Positions 49,201-61,347 of a stretch of DNA of 64,000 nt are shown in pieces. The position numbers and the translations under genes were made by a program. The stretch lies in contig SNVD02009675.1 in assembly GCA_013180625.2 (NCBI GenBank), forward strand, positions 310,001 through 374,000. The letters run 5' to 3'. The notes below the pieces were generated by a model. The model saw only the letters and a program-made list of their open reading frames with translations. It was not told the origin of the DNA and ran no database searches. The stretch comes from Boswellia sacra. Taxonomy: Eukaryota > Streptophyta > Magnoliopsida > Sapindales > Burseraceae. Position 1 is the stretch's first letter, and the number at the start of each line of letters is the position of its first letter.

Positions 49201-52200
49201 ATTTGTTGGGGCACAGGCAAGGGTTCTGTATTCCAATCTTAAGAGGGCTAAGAGAAGCATACTAACAGTTTTAGTTTTGCCTGTCCCTGGTGGCCCCCAA
49301 ATAAGCTCAACAGAAGGCTTGTGGTCACAGAAAGCTCGATTAAGACAAGCCAAAACAGAACTTAATTGTGAATTATCCAATGTCTTCGATAAATTAGGAC
49401 GGAATATCTCATCCCAAATACCCTCACTTTGCTGATCAAGACAGAGTTCACACTTTTCTTCAACCTGTGATGGAAAATAAAAACTTAAACAGTTGAATCT
49501 CAACCCAACTTCCAGTGAAGCATCAAGTATTGCAATTAATTAATTAATTTCAATTTAAACCCTTACCACTGAATCAGTGCATAGAACTTGGTTAATGATC
49601 TTCAAATTTCGAGACATATGTAATGCACTCCATACCCTTCTGTTGGGTAATAGATTTGTCAAGAAAATCACAAACAGTGGTTTCTTCATCTTGTCATCTA
49701 TTCGGATGTCCTTTGAAGCTTGGACTTTGAAAGTAGTAGCAGTAGAGTTCTCATTTTCATCTTCGAGGATCTTATCTACGGATGCAAAAGCCCACATCCT
49801 GCCTACCCTTTCCAAATCAGAAGCAGTTTCGGGCTTGGCATCTGCTAAAATTAAAATATCTCCTGGCAATGTTTTGTAAGGCTCCTTGCCACCGTTAGTG
49901 AATTTGTTGCTCCAATTATCCACCTTAACCTCATATGACCTCACTCCGTAAGGCTTGGACACCTTAAAAGTAACCACTTCAGCAAAAGGTGCGCATGAAA
50001 TACTCTCCATGCCTGAAAACAGCTGTTCTCGCGTTTCTTCCAACAAAGGGAAAGCAAAGGAATCTAAATACTGCTTAACAGACTGAAATGAGTCCGGAAT
50101 TTTTTCCACCTAAAAGGAATAATCGAGACCATCAGTATTTAAGAGCAAAGCACTATGTGGCCTTCTTAATACAACTTTTAATGATAGAACAACGTAACAT
50201 ATGGTCAAGTCTAAAGAGCTGATTATTTTTTGATCTGAAATTTGAATTTAATTTACCTTTTGACTTTAGATTTTTTGATGATGATTTTTTTTTTAATTTA
50301 AGACTTAATCTAGGACATTTTCATCTTAATAAAAAAAGCTAAAAATTTTAGCTTTTATTTGAATGTAAATATCTTAATCATTTATTATCCTTTTAATTCT
50401 CTTAAATACTCTCATAAAAATTCATTTACGATCAATTTGTATATATTCTAATATTTTAATTTTGGAATATTATTATTTATTTCCAATTTTATTTTATAAT
50501 TCTTTATATATTTTTAAAATTATTTTATGATCATTTAACTTATTTATATGTCAAATTCTTTAAAAAAAATAACTTTTTTCCCAATTATACACATTTAAAT
50601 AAATTAAATTCAAAACAAATTTTGATATGCAAATATTTGACTAAAATAAAATCACAAGGGAAAATAATATCTATAAATAGGGATATATGTGTAAAATTAT
50701 TAGTCTTCAGGCATTTTAATTTAGATATTAAAATAAAAAAACAAATATATCACTCAAATTTTTATATTCACACCTATTCAGATTTCAGTTTAATTCAGAT
50801 CTATTCAAATTTCAAACAAAAAAACAATCGCCTCTAAGCTAGAGACTCGTATACTAATGTGAAAACACTCACAGGCTACTAATTTAAAAAAATAAACATC
50901 AAAAGCTATGATAGTCAACACTTTTTAATTCAGAAAAAAGTTGACCATCCATAAGGATATATAGTCACCACTAGCACCAAAGAGATTGTAGTTGAAAGAT
51001 CTCTCTTACCATGGAGGTTTCACCATTTGGTTGTTTCAAGACCATGGTAAAGCTTGTCATCTAACGATAAACGCAGGGTGCAGCTAGGGTTTTAGTTTTG
51101 AGGGAGCCGAAATATAAAAGTATTAGTTTTAAGTTCACAAGTATGAAAATATATATATGACTAAAGATTTTAACAAATAAAAAATATTTGTGATGTCCAA
51201 GGTTTAAACAAGTTGAAAAAAAAATCATTTTTATACACATTATAAAAATAAAGCAAAAAAAAAATTATCAAATGATTTAAATCAACAAAAGAGAGAGAGA
51301 GAGAGAGAGTCGAGAGAGGAATGAATGACTGTTTGACTTAAATGTAGTACACATATACAAAATGAGTGATTTCTTATGACAAAACGAATGGATCTAAATT
51401 TGAAATTCTCTTTTTAAATACAAATCTTAAGAATTCCTCCTGACGTGTCTCCAATAAAAGAAGGGGACTAAAGTTAACAAATATAAAACTTTAACATAGA
51501 AATAAAAGTAAGAATATTATATTTTAAAACATTTAAAAGACCCAAACTTGAGCTTCTTAAAAATTTTATGGAAAAATACATCCACCACTACTAAAAAACT
51601 GTACAAAGAAGATACTTAAAAAGAGGCATTTCAATCTAAACCATTCTTATAATGCTCTCTAGAAGTTTAATTTAAAAAAAAAAGAAAATTGTCTTTTTTA
51701 TTATAAAAAAGGGGCATTCTTTTTAACCTATTCTTTATACCATAATATTATTCAACAAATTTTTTTGAGTATTTTCAATATTAAACATTTCTAAACATCA
51801 TTTTGTTTGGAAAACTACTTAATTTTTTAAGCAATTAAGATATGAAGACACTTCAATAAAAGACAGTCTCTTATGAAAAAAATATGCTCTTAAAAAACAT
51901 TTCAAGATAGTTAAAAAGTGTGCTTAATGATCTTTTTTTTTTTTTTGGTGGTGGTAGGAGTAGTGGTGCACTTTATTTCTTTTTTAAGAAGTCAAAATGT
52001 TTTCTTTTTAAACATGGAAAAGAACTAGAATAAATTAAAAAGTGGATTTCGCTATTTATAAATGAAAATTTGATCTATTCACAATGAGAAATGTGATATG
52101 AAAAGTTAACTCTTGATAAGTGCATATATTAAAAAAAAAAAAAAGATAATCATAGTGAAAAATGAAAGATAGTTCGAAAATGAAGATTTTTCAAAAATTA

Positions 52201-53391
52201 GTGCACGGATGACACTAAAAAGTAAACCCAGTAATATACATGTAAACATGAGGAATAGGTGGTATATATAAGTAAAACTCCAAAAATTGATAAAAAATAA
52301 AATGTACAGGGTGGAACAATATGAACCCTCAAATCCACTCTACATATCCCATTCATCTAATTAAACACCCTTTATTAAATCTCAAATTTTAAAATATACT
52401 AAATATCATATATACCATTATTAAGTTCAAGAAAATACAAAAGATATTATACTTATTAAAGCGATCTGGTTACTTTTTAAGATATTTAAGATCAATTAAA
52501 AAGATGCAGGTTTAACTCGGAACAAGTCACACAAATCGACTCCCTGTAACTGAGGTTACCCAATTGTCCTTAAAGCCCATGTCCTAGTTTCTTGTTTTCA
52601 GATTATTGAATTCTTATTTGAATTTATTGAAGTTGGTGCGTTCATATAATATATTTATCCACCACACAATCCTGCAATTTTTTTCATTTATATTATTTAT
52701 AATTATTCTATTACTAGCTAATTTTGATATATTTAATTAATTAATCATTAATTTAAATAATTTTAGTAAGCATGCTTTAGAATTTGTCAAAAAATATGAG
52801 GTTATTTTGGTAATTAATATTTAATAAGTTAAGAAAACCAAGTTTTCTTCCAATTTAGAGAGAAAAGCAAATTATCTAAGCTTATAGAAATGGGATTGAT
52901 GGAATCATATTTCCTTATACTTGTTATCAAATTAACCAAGCCAAGAAATTTTTTTTCAAGCTTTACTAAAGGGATTACTCTAACCGAACAACCCTAAGTA
53001 GATTAAAGTAATCAAACGAAACATCATAATTCAAAAAAAAAAAAAACCCTCATAATCCACATTTAGAAGATATAAAACATAACTTGTAACACATATAGTT
53101 ATAAATTTATAAAGTCGATCATGTGAGGAAGCATAACAATATGTAAGAGTTTATTTGAATTTAAGATAAACAAATATGGGAGATGTAATAAAAAAATTAA
53201 CAAAATAATAATATATTCAAAAAAAAAGCTGCATGGAGTGGAGAAGAGAGAAGAAAGCAACTTACCCTGTCCTTATAAAAGTTTTGATTGAAAATATTTT
53301 CAAGAGACCATGAAAATACAATATTAGTGAAGCCGGCAGGGCCATTGCGAACTGGAATGTCCTTCTTGACATCACAGCCTTCACCTGCCAT
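46215..53391 (-). CDS. SEN1/MAA3-like superfamily 1 helicase, copy 3 (8 exons, intact)
   Basis: Coding exons, minus strand: 53391-53266, 50109-49567, 49464-48262, 47759-47438, 47228-46973, 46871-46685, 46488-46416, 46336-46215 (stop TAG). Introns are GT-AG with matching phases; the total is 943 codons. Exons 2-5, 7 and 8 have exactly the same lengths as in copy 1; exon 1 is two codons longer and exon 6 two codons shorter. Motifs: [17 protein letters not shown] then VEKIP, Walker A GPPGTGKT (about residues 280-287), [44 protein letters not shown] and [13 protein letters not shown], all intact. The Pro-rich tail reads [15 protein letters not shown]. Intron 1 is 3.2 kb and AT-rich. The likely role is as for copy 1: an ATP-dependent UPF1/SEN1-type helicase, substrate unknown. 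Confidence 0.86.
50110..53265 (-). other. Intron 1 of helicase copy 3
   Basis: AT-rich, no gene seen. A GA microsatellite lies at 51291-51309. A CCACTACTAAAAAA stretch near 51584 recalls CACTA transposon ends but has no partner. The last 600 bases (about 52680-53265) match intron 1 of copies 1 and 2. Confidence 0.6.
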
Positions 53392-54870
53392 CGTTAATTT
53401 CCTTTCACAAAACTGTATATCAAACTACTAATTACAATACAACGTCCCTTCAAAACCAAAAGAAATTATAGTGACTGGAATTACTTCACTAGAAAGTAAG
53501 TCCAGTCGCTCCTAGAATAAAGTAATTGAGGAATCTAACAATGCATTACATAAAGATAACGAAATACCTTATCTAAGGAAGTGGAGAAATTGATGTACTT
53601 AATATACCAGTTTTAAATGTCAAGTTTTATCTCCCTGTCCTACCAAATAATTAATAATATAAAATTAATTTATGTTTGGTTTTTTACTAGAAAGAAAAGT
53701 TCATCTAAAAGAAAAAGCACAATCATAGATCCAGTCGTAGCTTTGGAAATGCTACCCAATTAAATTGGAGCAATTTACTTTAGTCCCAATCGTAGTTTGG
53801 CACAATGTGAGCTTAGGGTCTATTTTAAGAAAGGAATTGGTTTTAAAAATCTCTCTTCTGATGCCATAAATATAACAATGATGCTGGCTTATAACATTCA
53901 TACAATATAAATTTTACAACATGATGTGATAGCTTAAGTAACAAAATTCTATTAGAGATATAATTTCCTTCATCCATTTTTGTTTTTTTTCTCCTCCGGT
54001 AAATTTTGTTCATATAGATTGTCACGTCATATTATAGAATATATGTTGTATAACTGTTGTAAGTCTAACAGTACTCTAAATATAATATGTCGAAGCTGGT
54101 GGTGCTAGTCTATTAAGGTTTAACTTGCTGAATTATATACCATCAAGCTCCAGCATGTTTTTTGGTTGCTTTTATAAGCCAACAATAAATATTAAAACTA
54201 ATCGATTATTTCCTACTTCAATCATTTATTTATTGATTATTTAAGAATAAAAGCTACATCAATATATTAATAGTGAAGATTTTAACTACTATTTATTGAT
54301 AATTTTATTACATCCTCATAGAGTTTATTATCATCTGAATTCATAAATAATTGAAAAATCACTCTCTATTATATCATTATAATACTTCATTAAGAATAAG
54401 AATTGTATTTTCTCCCAAAAATTTATTGAAAACAAAATAAAAGTTATTTATGAGGAAAAAAATTAAAACAATTTTTTAAATTTATTTATATCATAGTTTA
54501 TTAAAGTTAGAGGGATGGATTAGAGTCTAATGTATCTGCTTTCACAGTTCACGAAAATAAGAAAAAGATGTTAATAATAAGTCATGTATAATTTTAAAAT
54601 TTTATTTTCATTAAACTAAGAAATGAGGACTATTTTAACCTATGAATGAAGTTAAAAAAACGTTACGCTCACTTATTTCAAATTAAATATTACACTTTAA
54701 TTGATCAATGAGCTGATTATATGTATTTTCTAAATTTGGGAAGCATATTACTATCATAAAATAGTAACATAAACCCACATAAAACCAAAATTCAAATTCA
54801 ACCCTAGACCAAGTACCACCATCAAGTATTTTAATGATATTAATAAAGTGAAATTGGTACAATGACAATA
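53392..54870. other. 5' flank of copy 3, AT-rich
   Basis: 53392-53540 is the upstream block shared by the three helicase copies. Beyond that nothing with coding or repeat character was found. Confidence 0.5.
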
Positions 54871-55135
54871 ATGTGTCAAATGAGCTAAGGGAGAAATTAG
54901 AAAATTACTTTAAATTTGATGAAGTTAAACCTAAAAAAATGAAAGAAAATAAGATGATGTAATAATACTAATATGTCAAATAAGGTAAGAGAGAAATTAG
55001 AAAACTAATTTGAATTTAATAAACTTAAACATAAAAAAATAAATGGAACTTGATATAATTATATTAGTATGTTAAATAAGCCAAGACAGAAATTAGAAAA
55101 TTAGTTAAATTTGCAAACTTAAAAGGAAAAAAATT
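54871..55135. repeat. Three diverged tandem units of about 100 bp
   Basis: Units begin near 54871, 54970 and 55066 with AATGTGTCAAATGAGCTAAG-like text, followed by GAGAAATTAGAAAA and an A-rich tail. Similarity is clear but imperfect. Confidence 0.65.
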
Positions 55136-55181
55136 CAAAAACCGGCCAACAGAAAGAGATAGAGAGAGAAAGAAATTATAA

Positions 55182-55202
55182 TATATATATATATATATAT
55201 AT
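55182..55202. repeat. AT dinucleotide microsatellite
   Basis: About ten AT units. Confidence 0.9.
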
Positions 55203-55299
55203 CAGCCATTTAAGAAATCATAAAACAACCACTCACTAAAGTTGAAGTCATGCCATTGCTTGATAAATGTAATACTAATACATTAAACAAGACATAATC

Positions 55300-55805
55300 T
55301 GAAAAATGGAGAACTGTAAAAATGACCCAAATCAAAGGCACTTGAAATTTAGATGCCATGACCCTTTTGCCCTAGAAATTACTCTACTACCCTTTTTTCA
55401 AACGCACTCTCAGAAATAGCTGACACTCAATAGACGTCCAACACTCAACAACAGAAATCTGAGATCCAACAAAAGAAGTTTGACACTTGACAACAAACAA
55501 CTAATAATTGATATTCGACATTCGACAACAAATATTTGGCACTCAATGAAATTGTCTCTAACCTCTTCGTCTTCAACGTTCGTCATTCTCAAAGAAACTC
55601 GTCATTTTTCAAGTATTTTCATTCATTTTTCAAACACGTTTAACCAAAAAAATTACAATCTCAATATTTAAGCATATAAAATGCAAAAAATCAAATTGAA
55701 AATCATAAACTAAAAGGAAATTTCCACAGGTAATCTCTCAAGCAAAAGGGTTATGGCATCTAAATTTTTAGATACAAGTCTATTTTCAAATTGGTTCCCT
55801 AATTT
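55300..55805. mobile_element. Degenerate TIR element, possibly Mutator-like
   Basis: The left side (AAATTTAGATGCCATGACCC near 55347) and the reverse complement of the right side (AAATTTAGATGCCATAACCC near 55765) form an inverted repeat of about 40 bp plus weaker flanking similarity. The interior has diverged GACACTCAACAAC units, recalling the CGACACT block of the MULE at 28942. No target duplication was recognised. Confidence 0.4.
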
Positions 55806-56231
55806 GGCCATCCATGCATAAGTAGGGCTATCGAGATTATAAGTAAGGGCTTAATAGAACTACCCTTTCTAAAACACATTGTAATATTTGACCCTGTCTA
55901 TTATCTTAGATTACAAAATGCAATTATAACCAAGACACCAATTTATTTAAAGTTGGAGTTAAAAAAAAGACGTCAAACAACAAAAGTGCAATAAGATAAA
56001 TTTTTTGGCAATAAGTTTCCATCAGTCTTAACTCTCAAGATATCATAACTAGTCAATCATTTAAACTCATAAATCATTAAACCTGGTTGCTTTAGACATA
56101 GAAAATTAGTGTAGTGCCACAAAAAATAAAGAGGCATGTGGAGGAAAGAAGCAAAGAAAGAGCAAATTCGAAGGTCTTAAGTTTCATTAGTAAGCTTTTG
56201 GCTAATTCTTTGATTCATGAAATTCCTTCAA

Positions 56232-56725
56232 CTAAGCATGCTTAAGAGCAGCATCTGCCATAATTCTTTTAGCTAGACTCACACAAAAAAATTTCTACAA
56301 ATGACAGAGAACGCATATTACTAGAAGAAATCTCTTAGCACGAGGATTTAAAATGTGTAGAATATTAAAATGTACTATTCTCCACCTTAGAGCCAATGAA
56401 CGCATTTCACTGACTAGATAGTAGTTTAACTAAAAATGACTATTAGTCTAGTAAAGATCTCCATGTTATAATATTATGTAAAAGGAATTTGAACTCACCT
56501 GAAGAAGACCATATCCATCTGGTTCAAGACTAGTGACAATCTCAGCTAGATTACAGATAAGCTCAAAAGAACCAAACTGTCAGGGAGAAAATAAAATAAG
56601 ATATTGAAAGCACAACATGAAATAATACATAACAGGCCAATCCCAAACTTTGTTTTACCCGTTCTTAGTAATCAAGTAATGAGCTCACCTCTGGCCAAGT
56701 ATTTTCATGTATTCCACCAAAGGTC
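56232..56725 (-). pseudogene. CDK-like kinase 3' exons, unit A
   Basis: There are three small exons on the minus strand with good splice sites. 56725-56689 encodes TFGGIHENTWPE, 56576-56499 encodes a 26-residue piece ending NLAEIVTSLEPDGYGLLQ, and 56294-56232 encodes KFFCVSLAKRIMADAALKHA then stop. They line up with the CDK regions usually written GTPxExTWPGV, DLxxxxPxLxxxGxDLL and KMLxxDPxKRITAxxALxH. Phases of the last two fit. The catalytic domain proper is absent here, so this is a fragment. Confidence 0.65.
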
Positions 56726-56799
56726 CTTCACATGGAAGACCAAATCAATTAGAAACTCAAAATCAAGTATATAAGGCTGACTCAAGAATATATAGGACC

Positions 56800-57592
56800 C
56801 CTTGATGGACCTATGTTGTGATAGGGGGGCCTACTGAAAAATTTAAACTCTCTTGTATCTTATAAGTTTCAATAGTTACAGAGATAGTCTTATTAAAAAA
56901 AATACTAAATTTTGACAAATGTTCCCTCCTGCCTTTGGATTCATCCTTAACCTTAAGCATTGTTTTTGTTAAATCCTTTTAGAGTTACATAGTTAAGTGG
57001 GTTCATTCGTGTCCCTCCATTTTCTATTATTTCATGATTGAAATGTCATGATATATGTACTCACACAATTTATTTGAAAGGCCTTTAGAATATACATAAT
57101 CCTAATAGATTTGAAAGATTATTTTCAATATACTGCATCAATCTAAACTTTTATATTTATTTTTTGAACTCGATTCATCATCAATATATTGATTTACATG
57201 GAATCTTAAATTTATATAATGAAATAGTACAAAAAAATAAATTCTCTAATAATAGATCATATCAGATTCCAAATATTAAATATGTTTAGCTTTCATATAA
57301 AGCATTAAAATAATATTATTTAAACATATAAATTTAATTATGATCAAAAGACTTTAGAACTTATGCATATGTTAGAAAATTTTTTCTTGAAACTATAATA
57401 TATTACTTTAGTCTTATATATGTGTGTGTATGCGTTCGAAAATGAAAAAAAAATTGTATAATTTTTAATTTATCTGAAAATTATTTCAAATATAAGAAAA
57501 TCTTAATTATTATATTTAGTTACTTATATTTATATTAATTCTAGACTATATGGTGCCCCCTCTAAAGAAAAATTCTAGGTCCGTCACTGATG
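56800..57592. mobile_element. 793-bp insertion in unit A (repeated at 62156-62942)
   Basis: Unit B lacks this stretch: its AATATATAAGGCTTAAGG corresponds to AATATATAGGACC...TAAGG here. The insert is flanked by GGACC on both sides (56795-56799 and 57593-57597). Its ends form a weak inverted repeat (GATGGACCTA / GACGGACCTA with AGGGGG further in). The superfamily is not assigned. Confidence 0.5.
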
Positions 57593-58169
57593 GGACCTAA
57601 GGTAAAAATATTAAAATAAGCCTCTATTAGGGATGTGGAATGGGTCATATAATTAAAATAAAAATTTGAAATTATTGTTAATGTAAATGTAAAATTATAT
57701 TTTATACTTTGTCGTGCTACTTTAGTGATTATTTCGTATTGTATTTATATTATATATTGTTTTGTATTATATATTTATTATATGTTTGTATTTTATATTT
57801 CTCAAGATACCATAACTAGTCAGTCATGTAAATGCCTACATCATTAAACATGGTTGCTTTAGAAATAGAAAAGTTAGTATAGTGTCACAAAAAAGAGTAG
57901 TACTAGATTTACAACCTTTTTACAACCCAAACTTTCTAAGATGATAAGGCAGTCTACATGAAAAAATTCACTAGAGCAAAAAATAAATAAATAAAAAAAG
58001 ATGGATATTATATCTCAAATAGGATTTTGTCATGTAGACTATCACATCAGATTATAGAGTTTTGATTGTATGAAGATTGTAAGTTTAGCATTACTACACA
58101 GAATATAAAGAGGCACGTGAAGAAAAAAATATGAGGAAACAGCAAATTAAAAGGTCCTAGGTTTCATAG

Positions 58170-59185
58170 TCAAGTTTTGGCTAATTCTTTGATATATGAA
58201 TTCTTTGAAGAAGCATGATTAAGAGCAGCACTTCCCGTAATTCTTTTAGCTAGACTGACATAAAAAATTTTCTACAAATGATAATAGAAAAGAGAACACA
58301 CATTACTAGAAGAAATCTCTCTAAACAAGCAATTACAATGCGTAGAAAATTAAAATGTACTATTCTTCACCATAAAGCCATTTGACTCATTTTCGTAATG
58401 GGATAGGTAGTTTAAAAAACAAATACTACATAATCTAGCAAAGATCTTCACATTATAATATTATGTAAAAATAAATTGAACTCACCTGAGATAAATGATA
58501 TCCCTCTGGTTCAGCACGCGTGAAAATCTCTGTCAAGTTATAGGCAAGCTCAAAAGGAACAAACTACAAGGAAGAAAATGAAATAAGATATTGAAAGCCA
58601 CATCATGAAAAAATACATAACAGGCTAATTCCATACTTTATTTTACCCTATTCTAGTAATCAGGTAATGAGCTCACTCCTAGCTGGATACTTTTATGTAT
58701 TCTAACAAAGGTCCTTCACATGATAGACCAAATTAGTTAGAAACTCATAGTGAAGTATACAGGGCTAGCTAAAAAATATATAAGGCTTAAGGCAAAAATA
58801 TCAAAATAGCCCTTTATTTGGATGTCAAACGGGTTATATAATTAGAATAATGACGTGAAAGTATTGTTAATATAAATATAAAATTATCGTGCTACTTTAG
58901 TGATTGTTTCGTATTATATTTATTATATATTGTTTAGTATTATGCATTTAAAATCATCAGAGTAAATATTAAAATGGAATAAAAGCAACTAAAAAAGGTT
59001 ATGATTGGCACCATTAACGTGTTTGACATCCGAGCAACACCAAGGTTCTTGGACTATCAAAAGTCAACAATCTTCGTAGCTTTTTTCTCAATATCAACCA
59101 ACACATTCTGAGGTTTTAGATCTCGATGAACTATGTTAAGCGCATGACAGTAGGAAACATCATGGAGAGTATGGTACAAGAAACT
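58170..59185 (-). pseudogene. CDK-like kinase fragment, unit B, with catalytic loop
   Basis: Exons, minus strand: 59185 to about 58990 encodes [20 protein letters not shown] then [10 protein letters not shown] and ends KIVDF, followed by two stops at about 59057-59062. The Gly-Val-Ala-Arg expected after DF resumes 18 bases later. 58713-58677 is a decayed copy of the TWPE exon. 58563-58486 encodes a piece ending LTEIFTRAEPEGYHLSQ. 58271-58170 encodes KIFYVSLAKRITGSAALNHA and a 13-residue tail, then TGA. The HRDLKPQN loop and the PxxCH-like context are closest to CDKA/CDC2-type kinases. The N-lobe, most of the activation segment and the APE region are not visible, so it is treated as a pseudogene. 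Confidence 0.65.
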
Positions 59186-60944
59186 CTGCAAAGAGATCGT
59201 AATAATGCCTTTCAATAATTCAAATAAAAGTCAATTTGGACAATCATAACAATGTTCCTTTGGTGGAGTTATTTTTGTTTTTGAATTGGAGTACATATGC
59301 CTTGTAACATGTTTTAAAGACACAATTATACAAGAATTGCTTGTTTCCATAATTCTCATAATGACTACAAATTTAGGGTCTAATGGTTATTTCATAATTT
59401 CCAAACAACTTCAGATGTAGGAAGAGGAGTGAAAATATTTATAAAACAAAAAAAAAAAACAAAAGTGCTTTATACAAACTTATGATAAAAAATGTAAGGA
59501 TAATAACAACATAAGGGAAACATACATCTTAAAAACAACGGAGAAAGTAAACTGCCACGACTAGAAAATAAGCCTTTTACTACACCCATTTACAACGGGC
59601 CTTTAAAAATGCAGTAAAAGTTCAAATTTTGTGGCGGGCTACCGCACCTATATAGAAATTATGGACTTTAACTACATTTTTATGAAACTACAGTAAAAAC
59701 TCTTTTTTATATCTCTTTTTTTGTCTTATCTTTTTTACACCCTTCTCTCTCTTTTCCTTTGCTCTCAAATCCCTAATTTCCCCAATCTTTGTAATCCTTA
59801 ATCAAATTCCCTCTTAAATCTCTTTCAACTTCCTCCTTATAAAATTCCCTCTCGACTTTGATGGTGCATAGCAATTGGAAGTGTTGCTTTCATTTTCCTA
59901 ATATTCTTGTAAAGGAGATGTAGAATTACTACTCATCATTTGCAAATAAGGTGAAAATGTTGCTTATTGTTTTTCAAAGTCTGACCTTACAAGGGGAAGA
60001 AGCTTAAATCTTCAGATTTATCTAATTTGAAAGTATCTTTCGACAACTTGCTACTCCAATATAAATTATTTCTAGTTTCTTTTCTAACTTTGCCACAAAT
60101 ATCTATATTATGGTTATGTAGTTGCTTTCCAATGCCTCTTTCATGTGCTTGTCTCTTCTCCAGATTTTTGTGGGCCTTTTTTATTTTTTATTTTTTTTAG
60201 TATCTTTGGAGATATTTATACATGCTAGGTCTTGTAATTTCCTTTCTATTATAGTCTTAAATGGGTTATTATAAGTTGATTTTGTATATTATGTTTTAGG
60301 ACTTGATTTGGGTTGGTGACGTCCTCAACGAATTTTTTGTTCTGATTTGGTGACTTTTTTCATGGATTCTGTTCTATTCTAATTTGGTAACTCTCTCTCT
60401 CTCTTTATTTTAATAAATAATTTTTTTACCAAATGCTTTTGGATTATCTGAGTTGAACAAAGTAATGGCTAGCTGGATTATTCTAGCATTTTTTAACCTG
60501 TAATTAGTAATTGGCTACGTGGTTATGTTCCAAAATCTAATAATTAGTAATTTGAAAACTTCTAATGTGTATGCTTATTGAAATTGGTTAAAAATGAGTG
60601 CTTAGTCAATGAAATTATGCTTTAAAATCTCATAATCAATAATTTTATTTTCCTTGTGGAATCATACCTTAATTTTTAACTTGTATCTATTAAAAAAAAT
60701 AATAACAGTAATTGTAATTGGGAAGACAATAGTGATAGCTATAGTCTGTTTAATGAATTAGGTACATAAATTTTGATGATTAAACTATAATTGTTTGAGT
60801 GCTGTTATTTCTAGGCCTAAGCCTTGATTTGAACAGTTTTTTGTGAACTTAGTAAATTAATAATTATTACATTTTATGTTAGAGATCTACTCTGAGAGTA
60901 TGGATGTTTTTCTTTAATATGTAAACATTATTATTATAAATGAA
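59186..60944. other. Unassigned sequence between kinase units
   Basis: No gene supported. 59560-59700 (CGACTAGAAAATAAGCC, ACTACACCCATTTACAACGG) has the look of a CACTA-type subterminal region, but no partner end was found. A CT microsatellite lies at 60391-60404. Confidence 0.35.
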
Positions 60945-61347
60945 TAAAAAATTGTATAATTTTTAATTTATCTGAAAATTATTTCAAATATAAGAAAATC
61001 TTAATTATTATATTTAGTTACTTATATTTATATTAATTCTAGACTATATGGTGCCCCCTCTAAAGAAAAATTCTAGGTCCGTCACCGATGGGACCTAAGG
61101 TAAAAATATCAAAATAGGCCTCTATTAGGGATGTGGAATGGGTCATATCATTAAAATAAAAATTTGAAATTATTGTTAATGTAAATGTAAAATTATATTT
61201 TATACTTTATCGTGCTACTTTAGTGATTGTTTCGTATTGTATTTGTATTATATATTGTTTTGTATTATATATTTATTATATGTTTGTGTTTTATATTTCT
61301 CAAGACACCATAACTAGTCAATCATGTAACCATCGTTTTACATTGAA
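60945..61347. repeat. Tail of a kinase tandem unit
   Basis: This stretch repeats about 57446-57840 and 62797-63199 almost base for base (ATTCTAGACTATATGGTGCC, GGGACCTAAGG). Its left edge at about 60945 is a rearrangement breakpoint. Confidence 0.8.

Larger units (their letters stand above)
55996..57840. repeat. Kinase-fragment tandem unit A
   Basis: This unit is about 1.84 kb and is a few percent different from the units at 61348 and 63200. It starts GATAAATTTTTTGGCAATAAG, contains three kinase exons and a 793-bp insertion, and ends near CATAACTAGTCAGTCATG. Confidence 0.8.

Noticed and set aside
51580..51720. CACTA-type transposon end
   Set aside because: Only a short CCACTACTAAAAAA resemblance; no inverted partner and no 3-bp duplication could be found.
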